Shown piece by piece: positions 17,153 to 27,044 of a stretch of DNA of 64,000 bases. The notes beneath the pieces were generated by a model. That model saw nothing but the letters and a program-made list of their open reading frames with translations. It searched no databases and was not told the DNA's origin. The stretch covers positions 12,886 to 76,885 of the forward strand of contig CAYNAW010000001.1 of the NCBI GenBank assembly GCA_964395545.1, read 5' to 3'. The stretch's first letter is position 1, and each line of letters opens with the position of its first letter. This stretch comes from CAYGVX01 sp964395545 (GTDB lineage: Archaea > Thermoproteota > Bathyarchaeia > Bathyarchaeales > SOJC01). The translations under genes and the position numbers were made by a program.

Positions 17153-17261
17153 TTCGAACGTTCTGGCGTCTTCGCCTGATTGTCTGTTTTCACTCAAAGC
17201 CGAGTCCCGCCGATGCAAGCATTAGGATAGCATTGTAGATCAAGAGGATATATAATTAGTC

Positions 17262-18278
17262 TTAGGCTTGCGCGAGTTTCTTGAAAGCTGGGGGAGTTAG
17301 CACGCCTTCTTCGCAGATTATTCCAGTTACGTACCGCATGGGTGTGCTGTCGAAGGCTGGGTTCAAGGCCGGCACTCCTCTGGGGGCGATTTGTCTGCCG
17401 TGGAACTTGACGACTTCGTTCATGCTTCGCTCTTCGATAGTTACGTTCCTTGCCAGCCGGTTCAGGTCGAAAGTGGATTTCGGAGCTGCAACGTAGAATG
17501 GAACGTGGTGTTCATGGGCTAAGACAGCTATCGTGTATGTGCCGATCTTGTTGAACACAGCATCCTTCACTATCCTGTCCGCCCCCACGACAACTTTCTG
17601 CACCATCTTCTTTGCCATGACATAGCCTACCATGCTATCAGTAATCAACGTGACCGGGATGCGGTCGTGGTGCAACTCGTAGGCCGTTAGCCTTGCGCCT
17701 TGGAGCAGAGGACGGGTTTCAGTGGCGATAATCTTAATCTTCTTATTCTTTTCCCAAGCAGTTCTCAGCACTCCCAAAGCCGTGCCATAGTCAACCGTTG
17801 CCAAGCTGCCCGCGTTACAATGGGTCAGTATCGTGTCGCCGTTCTCTATGAGGGCTGCACCGTGGTGACCGATTCGTCGATTGACTTCAACGTCTTCGGT
17901 GGCTATCCTCTTAGCCTCCTCAACCACCTCCTTCACAACATCTGCGACATCTGTTCTCCTCCGTGCCTTCCTCAACACTCTGTCTATTGCCCAAGTAAGA
18001 TTGACGGCGGTGGGTCGGGTTTCCTTCAAAACCTTTGCAGAGGCTACCAGCTCCTTCAAGAGCTGTTGTTTCTCCTTCGCTTTTGAGTGGTAGGCTGTTA
18101 GAGCAAGGGCGTAGGCCGCGGCGGCTCCTATTAATGGTGCTCCACGTATCCTGAGGGTTTTGACCGCTTCCGTAACCTGATCGCTGTTCTTCATCTCTAG
18201 AAGGACTGCTCGACTGGGCAGTTTAGTCTGGTCAACCGTCGTGACGACGCCGTTTTTCCATTCAATCGTCCTCATTCG
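17262..18278 (-). CDS. mtnA: Methylthioribose-1-phosphate isomerase (MtnA / aIF2B-like)
   Basis: Predicted to isomerise 5-methylthioribose-1-phosphate in methionine salvage; archaeal members may instead act on ribose-1,5-bisphosphate, so the substrate is not certain. The 338-residue protein has RTIEWKNG at the start, LRIRGAPLIGAAAAYALAL, the RPTAVNL motif, the catalytic CNAGSLATVDYGTALGVLR, and the late GADRIVKDAVFNKIGT. The ATG at 18278 gives the usual MRTIEWK opening. It is 24 bp downstream of the PRTase-type regulator on the same strand. Confidence 0.87.
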   Translation of the reverse strand, partial: RMRTIEWKNGVVTTVDQTKLPSRAVLLEMKNSDQVTEAVKTLRIRGAPLIGAAAAYALALTAYHSKAKEKQQLLKELVASAKVLKETRPTAVNLTWAIDRVLRKARRRTDVADVVKEVVEEAKRIATEDVEVNRRIGHHGAALIENGDTILTHCNAGSLATVDYGTALGVLRTAWEKNKKIKIIATETRPLLQGARLTAYELHHDRIPVTLITDSMVGYVMAKKMVQKVVVGADRIVKDAVFNKIGTYTIAVLAHEHHVPFYVAAPKSTFDLNRLARNVTIEERSMNEVVKFHGRQIAPRGVPALNPAFDSTPMRYVTGIICEEGVLTPPAFKKLAQA

Positions 18279-18302
18279 GAGAGCTCTCACGTAAGTTACA
18301 TG

Positions 18303-19049
18303 TTACGATCTAGGTGTTTTTGCCGGGAGGAGTAGTTTGGTTACGACTTCCACAGGGCAGTCTTTTGGGAGATTTAGTTCCTTCTGCCAAGTCTCTCCGA
18401 TAGCTATGAGCGTGAAGACGCCGGAAAGCTCCGCTTTGGCTTTGCGAACGAGGTTTATCAACGCGTTCTGGGTCTCACCCGTCTTTATCATGTCATCCAC
18501 TATGAGTACGCTGTCCCGTCGTTTGATTGAATTCTTCGGAATGTACAGTGTCATAGTAACCCCAGAGTCCCGAAGGACATAGGTTTCTTCGAGAAAGGCA
18601 GGGACTCCGACTTCCTTGTTCCACTTGGCAATAACGAGGTTGATGCCCAACTGGTTAGCCACCAAGGTTCCTAAGGGGATGCCATCCACGGCAGCCGTCA
18701 AGACCTTCGTCACTCGCTTCCCCGCAAAGGTGGCTAGGGCATGATGGGCTGCTTGGCGCAGAATGTTATAGTCCGTCACGATCTCAGTGTTGTCAAAGTA
18801 ACCGTCGCTGTTGAAGTATATCTTTCTATGTAACTCAACCTCCAACCCCACCATCTTCCTCAAGATCTTCCACAGTTGGCGTGCTCTCGCAACGTTGGGC
18901 AAAACATGTCCCTTCGCGTACCTACTTAGCACGGTGACGGGCAAGCCAGTCTTAGAGGACAATTCTCGGTAGGTGTGTTGTCTCTTAGCAGTTCGGAGCA
19001 ACTCGATTGTCATGAGCCTCAGCTTAAGGTCTTCCGCATGCGTACTCAT
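18303..19049 (-). CDS. HTH plus phosphoribosyltransferase-type regulator (GfcR-like)
   Basis: A 248-residue protein with an N-terminal helix-turn-helix (RELSSKTGLPVTVLSRYAKG, about 33-52). The type I phosphoribosyltransferase domain contains the PRPP loop VLIVDDMIKTGETQNALI and an upstream KVLTAAVDGIPLGTLVANQL. This HTH-PRTase fusion is typical of archaeal regulators related to GfcR or PurR-like proteins that sense PRPP or a nucleotide. ATG at 19049 is preceded closely by AAAGG. It heads the line mtnA, endA-like, hisS, so it may control purine- or methionine-salvage genes there. Confidence 0.83.
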   Translation of the reverse strand: MSTHAEDLKLRLMTIELLRTAKRQHTYRELSSKTGLPVTVLSRYAKGHVLPNVARARQLWKILRKMVGLEVELHRKIYFNSDGYFDNTEIVTDYNILRQAAHHALATFAGKRVTKVLTAAVDGIPLGTLVANQLGINLVIAKWNKEVGVPAFLEETYVLRDSGVTMTLYIPKNSIKRRDSVLIVDDMIKTGETQNALINLVRKAKAELSGVFTLIAIGETWQKELNLPKDCPVEVVTKLLLPAKTPRS

Positions 19050-19203
19050 CCTTTCAACCCTTCCATTAAACACTAACAAGTTAAATATTAAAGTTACAGT
19101 CCACTATTTTTGACTAAACAGGATTTAAAAGTTCCGTCTCCACACGAACAGGAATTATCCAACAAGCAACAAATCTTTTCCTATGTCGTTCTTTCCGCGT
19201 GCG

Positions 19204-19968
19204 CTACAGGTACGGCGATTGTTTTCCGTAGTGGTAGGCGCACGTCACGCAGTCAAAGATGTCGATGATGCCCCACCCGGGCGCGATGTCGGCGTTTTGG
19301 CTCCAGTCAACATCGCCTTCGCGGCACCCGTAGCGTGAACCGACGGCAACAATATCGTGGATATCGACGACTCCATCCCTATTGACATCTGGCGATGCCA
19401 GCGCACAGATCGTGACGTTGCCAAATTCTCGACCGTGAACCAGCGGACAGGCATAGCTCGGAGCGAGAAAGCTGTCAAACTTCACTGGCAAGGTGATCGC
19501 CGCAGGAGGCTCGATGGGCTGCAGCTTGACCGCGAAAATGATCTCGAAGATTGTTCCGTCACCGCTGGTGCCCTGACCAGAGAGCGTGGCCATGGCCAGC
19601 CAATACGTTCCCGCAGTCGCGTTGACTTCATCCTTCACGATGAAAATCGGCTCGCGAAGGACCCCGTCAGCGTAGTGCTCTACCGGGGCCTTTACGAGGT
19701 GACTCACGTATTCGAGATAGGTCACGTTCCAGTATAGCCTTACTTCCAAACCGTATAGAGCCCACCCGCCCGTGGGGACGTTGTAGACCTTCACCGCCAG
19801 CATGAATTGGTCGCCGACGCACTTGTTCCCGCGTGAGCCCACAGTTACCGAGGCAGGCTCAATCTTCACAACTGTGCCTCCCGGTCCACACTCTCCCCGG
19901 ACAAGGTTGTTCACTAGTAATGAGCCGTTGAGAAGCGAGAAGAGGACCAGGGCAGCAATAATCCGTTT
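19204..19968 (-). CDS. Secreted protein with cohesin-like domain and dockerin repeats
   Basis: A 254-residue exported protein. The signal peptide (MKRIIAALVLFSLLNGS) precedes a beta-sandwich with the cohesin/carbohydrate-binding pattern (FMLAVKVYNV, LYGLEVRLYWN, IFEIIFAVKL). At the C-terminus are two dockerin-type calcium-binding segments: DVNRDGVVDIHDIVAVGSRY and, after a linker, a degenerate ADIAP...IIDIFDCVTCAYHYG. The ATG at 19968 is chosen because the signal peptide begins there. Dockerins normally bind cohesins on partner proteins; here a cohesin-like domain and dockerin share one chain. Similar proteins lie at 41833 and 56734. Confidence 0.72.
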   Translation of the reverse strand, partial: KRIIAALVLFSLLNGSLLVNNLVRGECGPGGTVVKIEPASVTVGSRGNKCVGDQFMLAVKVYNVPTGGWALYGLEVRLYWNVTYLEYVSHLVKAPVEHYADGVLREPIFIVKDEVNATAGTYWLAMATLSGQGTSGDGTIFEIIFAVKLQPIEPPAAITLPVKFDSFLAPSYACPLVHGREFGNVTICALASPDVNRDGVVDIHDIVAVGSRYGCREGDVDWSQNADIAPGWGIIDIFDCVTCAYHYGKQSPYL

Positions 19969-20046
19969 CATACTCTCTTCACATATAGAGACGGCGCGCC
20001 TGTGTCCTATCAGTCTTTCGGCAATCAAGATGCGTACGCGTTCCAT

Positions 20047-20373
20047 AAACGCAGCCGCTTCAGAGAAAAAGGGAAGGCGTGGGAGATGTCACCACTCTGA
20101 ATCGTAGTAAATCTGTTTTGTGCAAGATCTAGGCGCAAGCCTGCAGTCCGCTCGGATGCGGCTTAACGCGGCCTTCTAAACCGTTCTTGGCGCACGCACG
20201 TAGACCCCTTTTTGGATTGGGCGAGCTTTGGATGGAAAGCTTGAATTCGGCTGATTCAACGTTGTATTCAAGTTCGACTGCTACTCAAACTCAAAATGGG
20301 AGCCTGTGCTTATGGAAACTGAGGCAAAGCCCGCCGGCACCCCGCCACCTTGGGGCTTAGAGTGCGATGGTGA
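20047..20373. other. Non-coding stretch between dockerin gene and tRNA-Arg
   Basis: No supportable gene or RNA was found. The stretch should contain the promoter of the minus-strand dockerin gene and the 3' flank of the tRNA. Confidence 0.4.
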
Positions 20374-20451
20374 TGGCGGGCCCGCTGGGATTTGAACCCA
20401 GGACCCCCGGCTTAGAGGGCCGATGCGCTATCCGTCCTGCGCCACGGGCCC
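20374..20451 (-). tRNA. tRNA-Arg (TCT) with C33, CCA encoded
   Basis: On the minus strand the acceptor GGGCCCG pairs with CGGGCCC, discriminator G, followed by an encoded CCA (20374-20376). D arm, T stem (CTGGG/CCCAG) and T-loop TTCAAAT are regular. The anticodon stem TCGGC/GCCGG encloses the loop CCTCTAA, giving anticodon TCT (Arg). Position 33, nearly always U, is C here. The alternative frame with T33 would give anticodon CTA but breaks the stem, so Arg is preferred. Confidence 0.88.
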
Positions 20452-20536
20452 TTGTGGACAATAAGGAGAAGTGCATAATAATATGCTTTTTCGCAGTTGC
20501 TTAATAAGGAGTTAGTGGAGGTTAATTCCGCAAACG

Positions 20537-20545
20537 TTTATATGG
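20537..20545 (+). promoter_or_regulatory. Box A promoter element upstream of the 122-aa protein gene
   Basis: TTTATATGG at 20537-20545 fits an archaeal TATA box. It lies about 50 bp before the ATG at 20596, which is itself preceded by AGGGGAAGG. Confidence 0.5.
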
Positions 20546-20595
20546 ATAGTCAAAACTTAAATCTTCCTCTGGAGACTATATATTAGGGGAAGGCT

Positions 20596-20964
20596 ATGTC
20601 CGAGGTTAGGCAGATTCCCATCCCCTTGAGCAACTATCTTGGTCTAATAGAAAGGAAGCAGAGCCCCTATTACGATTTGATTCTCTTCATCTTGGCTGAC
20701 ATGGAGCGAACCTACAAAGGGGCACCTTACAATGGAGTGATTTACACGATTAACCCGAGGCAGCTAAAGGAAGAGGTAGACAAGAAAATTCCGAACGACA
20801 AGCTGACGCCTATTAATATCAGCCGGACAGTCTTAGCCCTCATGTATGGGAGTAGGTTAAAGAAGGATAAGGACTACTACGTCACCACCAGTTCAGGGGG
20901 ACGCAAGAACTACCACATCAAAGTGACTCCCAGCGTCTTGTCGTCGCTACAGATGCATCGCTGA
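20596..20964 (+). CDS. Small protein of unknown function, possibly winged-helix
   Basis: A 122-residue soluble basic protein I do not recognise. The middle (INPRQLKEEVDKKIPNDKLT... ISRTVLALMYGSRL) looks like helix-turn-helix, and the end YYVTTSSGGRKNYHIKVTPS like a beta wing, so a DNA-binding fold is likely. It has a good box A and ribosome-binding sequence of its own. It converges with leuS. Confidence 0.65.
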   Translation: MSEVRQIPIPLSNYLGLIERKQSPYYDLILFILADMERTYKGAPYNGVIYTINPRQLKEEVDKKIPNDKLTPINISRTVLALMYGSRLKKDKDYYVTTSSGGRKNYHIKVTPSVLSSLQMHR

Positions 20965-21118
20965 CATCCAATCTGCACCTGTGTCAAGATCGGCGGCTTG
21001 AATGATAAATCGTTGTCTCAGTTGTTGTTGGCAAGCATCTCTCGAGGCAAACTTGGACAGCACCTTCGCGCGCGCAAGCAACTTGGAGGGTTCTTTAGTC
21101 GTTGGACAACCCGCGGGG

Positions 21119-24007
21119 TTAGACAGGTTCCATGTAAATCGCAGGTCTATACGGCTTCGCCAATTGGGCACGTCTCTTCGGGTCGTATCTCTTCTCGTCA
21201 TCTTCTTCGTAGACACGTATTTCCGCGTTTAGCTCTCGCTTCAAGAAGTCTGCTGCGTCCATGAGGACATCTGCCTCATTTAAGGCTTTGACTGCTAGCA
21301 CAGCCTCTCTTCTGTCTCGACCTGTTCGGCTAATTTCCTCGACGATTTGTGACACGAAGCCAGCGACCTCCTTAGCCCTCTTCTTCATTTCTCCATCCTT
21401 CATCAGCTCCCGCATCAGATCACTCTGATTTAGGCGTTCCTGTTCCAGAGACACCTCCAGAGCTTTTTGGTATGCTTTCCACTTCCATGAAGAAGCAGTG
21501 TAGAAGCACACCGTCCTCGGGGTGATTTTCGTTGCACGTGATATGTTTGCCGTGTCGTCGAGCACTGACTTGATCAGGGCTTCGCTTTCCTCTGCAGCAT
21601 GGTTTACTCTGCTCTCTTCATACGGGGGCCACGCGGCATTCGACACGAAGCCCTTCTCTCCCATCTTGCTCCACACTTCTTCACACATGTGGGGTGTGAA
21701 GGGTGCCAGTAGCCTTATCCAACTCTTTAATGCTTCCTGAAGAGTCTTGGCCTTCATGTTTCCTTTCCTCCGCGTGTACCAGCGAAAATCGTTCCACACT
21801 TCGAAGAAGGCGGTTTCGGCTGCGGTGCGAGTCTTCAGCGTCTCGATGCATTCGGTCACGGTTTTTGTCTTGTTTTGCAGAACGCTCAGCAACCAGTCCT
21901 CCAACCGTCCCCGTTCTTCGTCATCTGCGTCTCTGATTATGGCTTCGGCGAGTCTATAGAAGGATTCGAGCTTATTCTTGACGTCGCGGACGTTCTCGCT
22001 CCTCCAGTCTGGGTCGTCCAAGTCCTCTGCACCGAGCAGCAGAGCGCAACGCGTAGAGTCAGCGCCGTACTGGTCTATGGCGTTTCGCAAAGTGACGAAG
22101 TTGCCCTTCGACTTGGACATTTTCTTGCCCTCGATCATAAGCATGCCGTTAGCGCCTATCATTTTCGGCCAGTGTTCGGGCGGGAAGAGGGCTACATGTT
22201 GGAATATGAAAAAGGTCAAGTGATTGGGTATCAGCTCCTTAGCAGAGTTGCGCATGTCCACTGGGTACCAGTACAGGAACTCGTTCCTCATCGACTCCAG
22301 CACTTGTTCCCTAATCCCAGTTTTCTTGGCTAGTTCGTTTGAGCTTCCTCTTCCGTAGAAGACGTAGTCGAAGACTTCAGGCTGCAGTTGCTCAGGGCTC
22401 ACGCCATGTTGTTTGATGTGTTTATTGACGGTGTAGAAGGCCATGTAGATGGTGGAGTCGCTCAGTGTCTCTATAATCCACTCCTTGTTCCAAGGCAATG
22501 AGGTGCCTAAGCCACTTTTTCTGGCGCATGGCCAGTCCTTTAGCCAGTTGACGACGCTGTGGAACCATGGAACAGCAGTTTCAGGGCAGACTGTTGTTTT
22601 CTCCAACGCGTTTCTTGTTTTCTCCTTCCAAGCTTGGTCACCGTACTTTAGGAACCATTGACCTTCCAGCATCTTCACGATACACGGGGTCATACACCTG
22701 CAGACGACTGGTTGGGACAGGTCCAACATCACATCCGCTGCGCCCTTCTTCGTTAGGTCGCTGATTAGCGTCTCTTTCACTTCTCTGACTGCTCTTCCGG
22801 CGTGTTCACCGCAGTTTTCCTTCAGGATTCCGCCGTGAAACTCTTTCTTGTACAGGAGCTTAGTGGCTTCCTCAGCCTTCGGGTCACACTGATCCTCGAC
22901 GTCCATTTGGTTCACGACTTCTATGGCTGGGTAGTCGCCGAAGCCTTCGACGCTGATAATCGAGATAGGCTTGATCTGCTGAACTGTGGAGGGCTTGATG
23001 TCGAATTTTTCAAGGTAGTCGGGGGCTTGTTGAAGGTCTCTCAGCGCCAGCCAATCCACTGGGGCATGGGCAGGAACACTGTAGACTACACCAGTCGCGT
23101 GGTCAGCGTTGACGAAGGGTGCTGGTAGGATCGGCAGCTGCCTCTCGGTTACAGGGGTCGTGACGTTTTTGCCTACGAGTTCTTTTCCCCTGAATCGGCG
23201 GGTTATGACTATGCTCCGTTTCTGTTCTTTCAACTTCGCTGCAGCACGTTGGCTGATTATCCACGCTTCTCCATCTACCTTGGCTTCTACGTAGTCGGCC
23301 TCGGGATTCAGCCATATGTTTGTCACGCCGTAGATGGTTTCGGGTCTGAACGTGGCCGCAGGCAGGTATGATTTTTCGTATGTGAACTTTATGAGCGTGT
23401 ATTCTTCGGGAGCGACGCCCTCGCCTTCTTGTCGGTCGTGGTCACCCGTGGGGCTCTCGCAGTGGGGACACCAGACCACTGGATGGGTACCTTTAACAAC
23501 GTAGCCCTTTTCTCGCAGCCTTTCGTACTGCCATTCGATGAACTTGCTGAACACAGGCGCTGTTGTGTGGAATTCTCTTCGCCAATCGATGGAAAAGCCG
23601 GCGCGGTATACGGTGGCTCTGTTTTCGTTGGTGTAATACTGCGCCATGTAAACGGGATCGACGAACCGCTGCAAGTCCTCTTTTGAGACGCCGTCAACTT
23701 CCCGCAATGCTCTTATCAGTTCCTCGTCGCCTCGCTTCACCCGTTCGCTGGCGCCAGCTATCGTCTGTCCCGTCCAATGCCACGCCCAAGGGAACAGCAC
23801 GTTATAGCCTTTCATACGTTTGAACCGTGCATACGCGTCTACTCGCGTAGCCGTGAATGCGTGTCCCACATGAATAGGTCCGTTGGCATAAGAGTATGGG
23901 AAAGTTACGAAGTGTTTTTCCCGCATTGGGTCTGGGTCTGACTCGAAAAGCCCGGCTTTTTCCCAAGCCTTCTGCCATTTAGCTTCAATTCGGTGCAGAA
24001 GTTCCAT
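21119..24007 (-). CDS. leuS: Leucyl-tRNA synthetase (archaeal type)
   Basis: Class I synthetase charging tRNA-Leu. The 962-residue protein has the HIGH-type motif PIHVGHAFT near residue 45, the KMSKSKGNF motif near 645, an editing insert (about 190-490), and a C-terminal anticodon-binding region ending in an archaeal-specific domain. The motif LLGAEDLDDPDWR after KMSKS favours Leu over Ile or Val. Length is typical. It follows alaS by about 110 bp on the same strand. Confidence 0.94.
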   Translation of the reverse strand: MELLHRIEAKWQKAWEKAGLFESDPDPMREKHFVTFPYSYANGPIHVGHAFTATRVDAYARFKRMKGYNVLFPWAWHWTGQTIAGASERVKRGDEELIRALREVDGVSKEDLQRFVDPVYMAQYYTNENRATVYRAGFSIDWRREFHTTAPVFSKFIEWQYERLREKGYVVKGTHPVVWCPHCESPTGDHDRQEGEGVAPEEYTLIKFTYEKSYLPAATFRPETIYGVTNIWLNPEADYVEAKVDGEAWIISQRAAAKLKEQKRSIVITRRFRGKELVGKNVTTPVTERQLPILPAPFVNADHATGVVYSVPAHAPVDWLALRDLQQAPDYLEKFDIKPSTVQQIKPISIISVEGFGDYPAIEVVNQMDVEDQCDPKAEEATKLLYKKEFHGGILKENCGEHAGRAVREVKETLISDLTKKGAADVMLDLSQPVVCRCMTPCIVKMLEGQWFLKYGDQAWKEKTRNALEKTTVCPETAVPWFHSVVNWLKDWPCARKSGLGTSLPWNKEWIIETLSDSTIYMAFYTVNKHIKQHGVSPEQLQPEVFDYVFYGRGSSNELAKKTGIREQVLESMRNEFLYWYPVDMRNSAKELIPNHLTFFIFQHVALFPPEHWPKMIGANGMLMIEGKKMSKSKGNFVTLRNAIDQYGADSTRCALLLGAEDLDDPDWRSENVRDVKNKLESFYRLAEAIIRDADDEERGRLEDWLLSVLQNKTKTVTECIETLKTRTAAETAFFEVWNDFRWYTRRKGNMKAKTLQEALKSWIRLLAPFTPHMCEEVWSKMGEKGFVSNAAWPPYEESRVNHAAEESEALIKSVLDDTANISRATKITPRTVCFYTASSWKWKAYQKALEVSLEQERLNQSDLMRELMKDGEMKKRAKEVAGFVSQIVEEISRTGRDRREAVLAVKALNEADVLMDAADFLKRELNAEIRVYEEDDEKRYDPKRRAQLAKPYRPAIYMEPV

Positions 24008-24117
24008 GAAAGTTTCTGGATTAGGCGCCTTGATATAAAAGGTTTTGTCAGCGTTTATTGAGGTGATGATCCCTCATCTTCGTGCACCGACAGAACATAG
24101 GGTGGGGTTGCCTTTAT

Positions 24118-26910
24118 CTATTTTGGATTCCTCTTCAACTGCCTCTTCAGTGTTTCTTCGGCTTTCTTGATTGCCGCGCCTATCTTGTCTGTTTTTGTTC
24201 CGCCGCCTTGGGCAAATTCCGGTCTGCCATTTCCACCCCCGCCGACTAGCTTTGCTGCCTCGTTTGCGATTTCGTCTGCCTTCGCCCCTTTCTTTACTGC
24301 TTTCCTCCCTGCCATTACGACGAAGCGTATTGTCGTCTCGTCTCTTCCGTAGAACATAGTGACCGTTTCTGCTTCCTTTTCAGTCAGTTTGCTGGCTGTT
24401 CTTATCATGCGGTCGATGTTGAGGGGTGTGAATTCCTGTGTCAACAGCTTCACGTTGCCGATTGCTCTTGTTTTGACTCTATGATCCATGCTCTTGTCGC
24501 TTTCAAGGGCGGTGAGCTCTTCAATTAGACGCTTGTTCTCCCGTCGACTGTCTTTCCACTCTTTCAGTAAGCGCTGAGTCGTTGGCAGCAGCTTCTCCAT
24601 GGGTGCTTCCAACGTCTCCGAGAGTTTTTGAAGTAGTCTCTCCTTCTCCTGGCTGGCTTCAACTGCGTAACGTCCCGTGGCATATACTATGCGTTCCACG
24701 CCATCTTGGATGCGTTCAGTGTACAAGATCTTTATGACCCCTATCTCGCCCGTGTTTCTCACGTGAGTGCCCGCGCATGCTTCGACTTCCCAGTTGCCTG
24801 CCTTGACAACTCGGATATCTTTGCCCGGCACTGCACCGCCTTGGTAGAGTCTGAAGCCGTGCTTTGCCTCAGCCTCGTCCCGCGGTAGCCACTGGGTCTC
24901 GACTGGAATCATGTCAATTACTGCTTGGTTAGCTAAGGTTTCGATTTTGAAGACCTCTTGAGGCGTTAGGCGTTGATAATGTGTTATGTCGAGCCTCGCT
25001 TGGTCGACGTTCTTCTGAGTGCCCGTCTGCCAAACATGCTGGCCAAGGACTCTACGTGCCGCTCCCATGATGAGATGCGTCGCCGTGTGAGCTCGCATAA
25101 GGTAGCTTCTCCTCTCCCAATCTATGTTCCCCTCTACAACTTCGCCCTCCTTGGGCACGGTGCCTTTAAGTACATGGATGATGACCTTGCCGACCTTCTG
25201 GACGTCTATGACCGCTGCCTTCTTCCCGTTGAACGTGAATTCGCCCTTGTCTGCTGGCTGTCCGCCACCCTCAGGATAAAACGCGGTCTCCTTGAGGATG
25301 ACTTGGTTCCCCTTGATGACGCGTAAGACTTGGGAGTTGAACGTTTTTCTATACGGGTCCTCATAGTAGAGCATTCGTGTCTCGGGCAGGTCTGCGACCA
25401 GTTCTAGCCTTCTGTCGGTTATGATCTCCTTAGTTGGAGCTTGAAGATGGTGCTCTGCAACAATTCTGTAAAAATCTTCAGGAACGTCAACTTCTACGCC
25501 TTCTTTTGCGGCGCTTTCTCGCACCGCCTCGGGAGGAAGTCCGTGGGAATCGTACAGTTCTACCAACGTCTCCGTGGGGACTCGTCGTCGTCCCTTAGAT
25601 TTGAGGTCGCCAGTTATACGCGCGACCAAGGCTTCTCCCCTCTTCAAGTTCTCCTCGAATTTCTGTTTTTCCACCGACAGTATCTCCACGATCTCGTCTC
25701 GCATCTCTTTCAGATGCTGGAAGTCCTTTGACCATTCTGTTATCTGAAGGTCAATTATGTCATTCAGCCTATTCTCGATGCCTAATGCTTTTAGCAGGCG
25801 ATAGGTGCGTCGGATCAGTAGCCGTGTCAAATATCCTTCTTGAACGTTCGAAGGCACCACTCCTTCAGCCAGCATGAAGACTAGGCTTTTTGTGTGATCT
25901 GTCACGGCGAAGACGTTATATATGGGCTGAAGGAATGCGTCAAGCTCTGTAGTTGCCAGACCAACATGTTCTGCAGCTTCTCCCAGAATTGCTTCTTTTT
26001 CGGTGGATTTCTTGAGGTTGAAAGCGCCTGAGAATTTCGCTACCTCCGCCAGCAGCTTATGGTCAACACGCTCTCTACCTGCCATTTTGAAAACACTGTC
26101 AAGGATCGGTCCGTAAATCGTGTGGAACCCACTTACCGCGCCTTGCGAAAGCCATGCGTAACGTTCAATCCCATATCCCGTGTCCACCGTCCGGATGGGC
26201 AACTCTTCGAATTCACCGTCGACGACTCTGTATTTCATGAAGACTAGCGTGGCTACTTCGAGTCCTCGAACAACAGTTTCCAAGTCCGGACCTGCGTTTC
26301 CTCCGCCACTCCAAACGTGCTCCTTGTAAATCACTTCGTCTGAAGGAATTCCAAGCTCTTTCGTGACGAATTCATGGTGATACTTGACCGTCTCGTCCTT
26401 CCAGTAAACCTCTTTACCTGGATAGTTGAAGGCATGGTGCCCCCCCATCTCGAAAATTGTTCCATGCCGCCCGAAAGTGGGTCCAGTATTATCGACGTCG
26501 ACTAACCGGATGCAGGGCTGACTGATGACCAATGGGTTTGCGGGCGGTGGTACTATCCCGTTCGTCACGTAGGGCTGGAAGTCGACTATGCTGGCGCTCG
26601 TGAGGTATAGGTCGTCGCGCCACCTCGCCACGACAGGATAGGGTCTCATCCTCTTGTGTCCACGCTTCTCGAAGAAGGAGAGGAACGCTTCACGCATTTC
26701 CCTTACGCCGTAAGGCTTTCGAGTGGGCGGCTTGCCTATGAAGTTGTATAATGAACATCCCTTAGAATTAGCCTCTCCACAGGTTCCGGTGTCAGGGACC
26801 GCTGTCCAAAAATACTCGCCACACTTGGGGCAGAGTTTCCTAGCGTAGCCGGACTCGTCGAAGAAAGGGACATGGTATTCCTCTTCTGGGAATCTCTTAT
26901 TCCTCAACAC
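24118..26910 (-). CDS. alaS: Alanyl-tRNA synthetase (archaeal type)
   Basis: Class II synthetase charging tRNA-Ala, with an editing domain. The 930-residue protein begins with the archaeal N-terminal extension carrying a Cys motif (KLCPKCGEYFWT). The catalytic core follows, then the editing site HTATHLIMGAA with its partner CAGTHVRNTGEIG, and a C-terminal Gly-rich domain (VGGGGNGRPEFAQGGG). All zinc-binding residues of the editing site are present. It lies downstream of the ribosomal stalk genes, separated by 134 bp. Confidence 0.95.
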   Translation of the reverse strand: MLRNKRFPEEEYHVPFFDESGYARKLCPKCGEYFWTAVPDTGTCGEANSKGCSLYNFIGKPPTRKPYGVREMREAFLSFFEKRGHKRMRPYPVVARWRDDLYLTSASIVDFQPYVTNGIVPPPANPLVISQPCIRLVDVDNTGPTFGRHGTIFEMGGHHAFNYPGKEVYWKDETVKYHHEFVTKELGIPSDEVIYKEHVWSGGGNAGPDLETVVRGLEVATLVFMKYRVVDGEFEELPIRTVDTGYGIERYAWLSQGAVSGFHTIYGPILDSVFKMAGRERVDHKLLAEVAKFSGAFNLKKSTEKEAILGEAAEHVGLATTELDAFLQPIYNVFAVTDHTKSLVFMLAEGVVPSNVQEGYLTRLLIRRTYRLLKALGIENRLNDIIDLQITEWSKDFQHLKEMRDEIVEILSVEKQKFEENLKRGEALVARITGDLKSKGRRRVPTETLVELYDSHGLPPEAVRESAAKEGVEVDVPEDFYRIVAEHHLQAPTKEIITDRRLELVADLPETRMLYYEDPYRKTFNSQVLRVIKGNQVILKETAFYPEGGGQPADKGEFTFNGKKAAVIDVQKVGKVIIHVLKGTVPKEGEVVEGNIDWERRSYLMRAHTATHLIMGAARRVLGQHVWQTGTQKNVDQARLDITHYQRLTPQEVFKIETLANQAVIDMIPVETQWLPRDEAEAKHGFRLYQGGAVPGKDIRVVKAGNWEVEACAGTHVRNTGEIGVIKILYTERIQDGVERIVYATGRYAVEASQEKERLLQKLSETLEAPMEKLLPTTQRLLKEWKDSRRENKRLIEELTALESDKSMDHRVKTRAIGNVKLLTQEFTPLNIDRMIRTASKLTEKEAETVTMFYGRDETTIRFVVMAGRKAVKKGAKADEIANEAAKLVGGGGNGRPEFAQGGGTKTDKIGAAIKKAEETLKRQLKRNPK

Positions 26911-27044
26911 CCTTCAACATCCTAATACTGCTGTGAACCACGTCTCACACTAACTTCTGAGGAATCATTTAAACTATGTGCGAAAACGCTGAGCAGAGGG
27001 CATGCTGGAACGCGTACTGAGAAGAAACAACGGCAGAAAGGGGC

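Noticed and set aside
20381..20451. Reading the tRNA as a suppressor with anticodon CTA
   Set aside because: That register keeps T33 but breaks the anticodon stem; the TCT register pairs well and the body fits tRNA-Arg.
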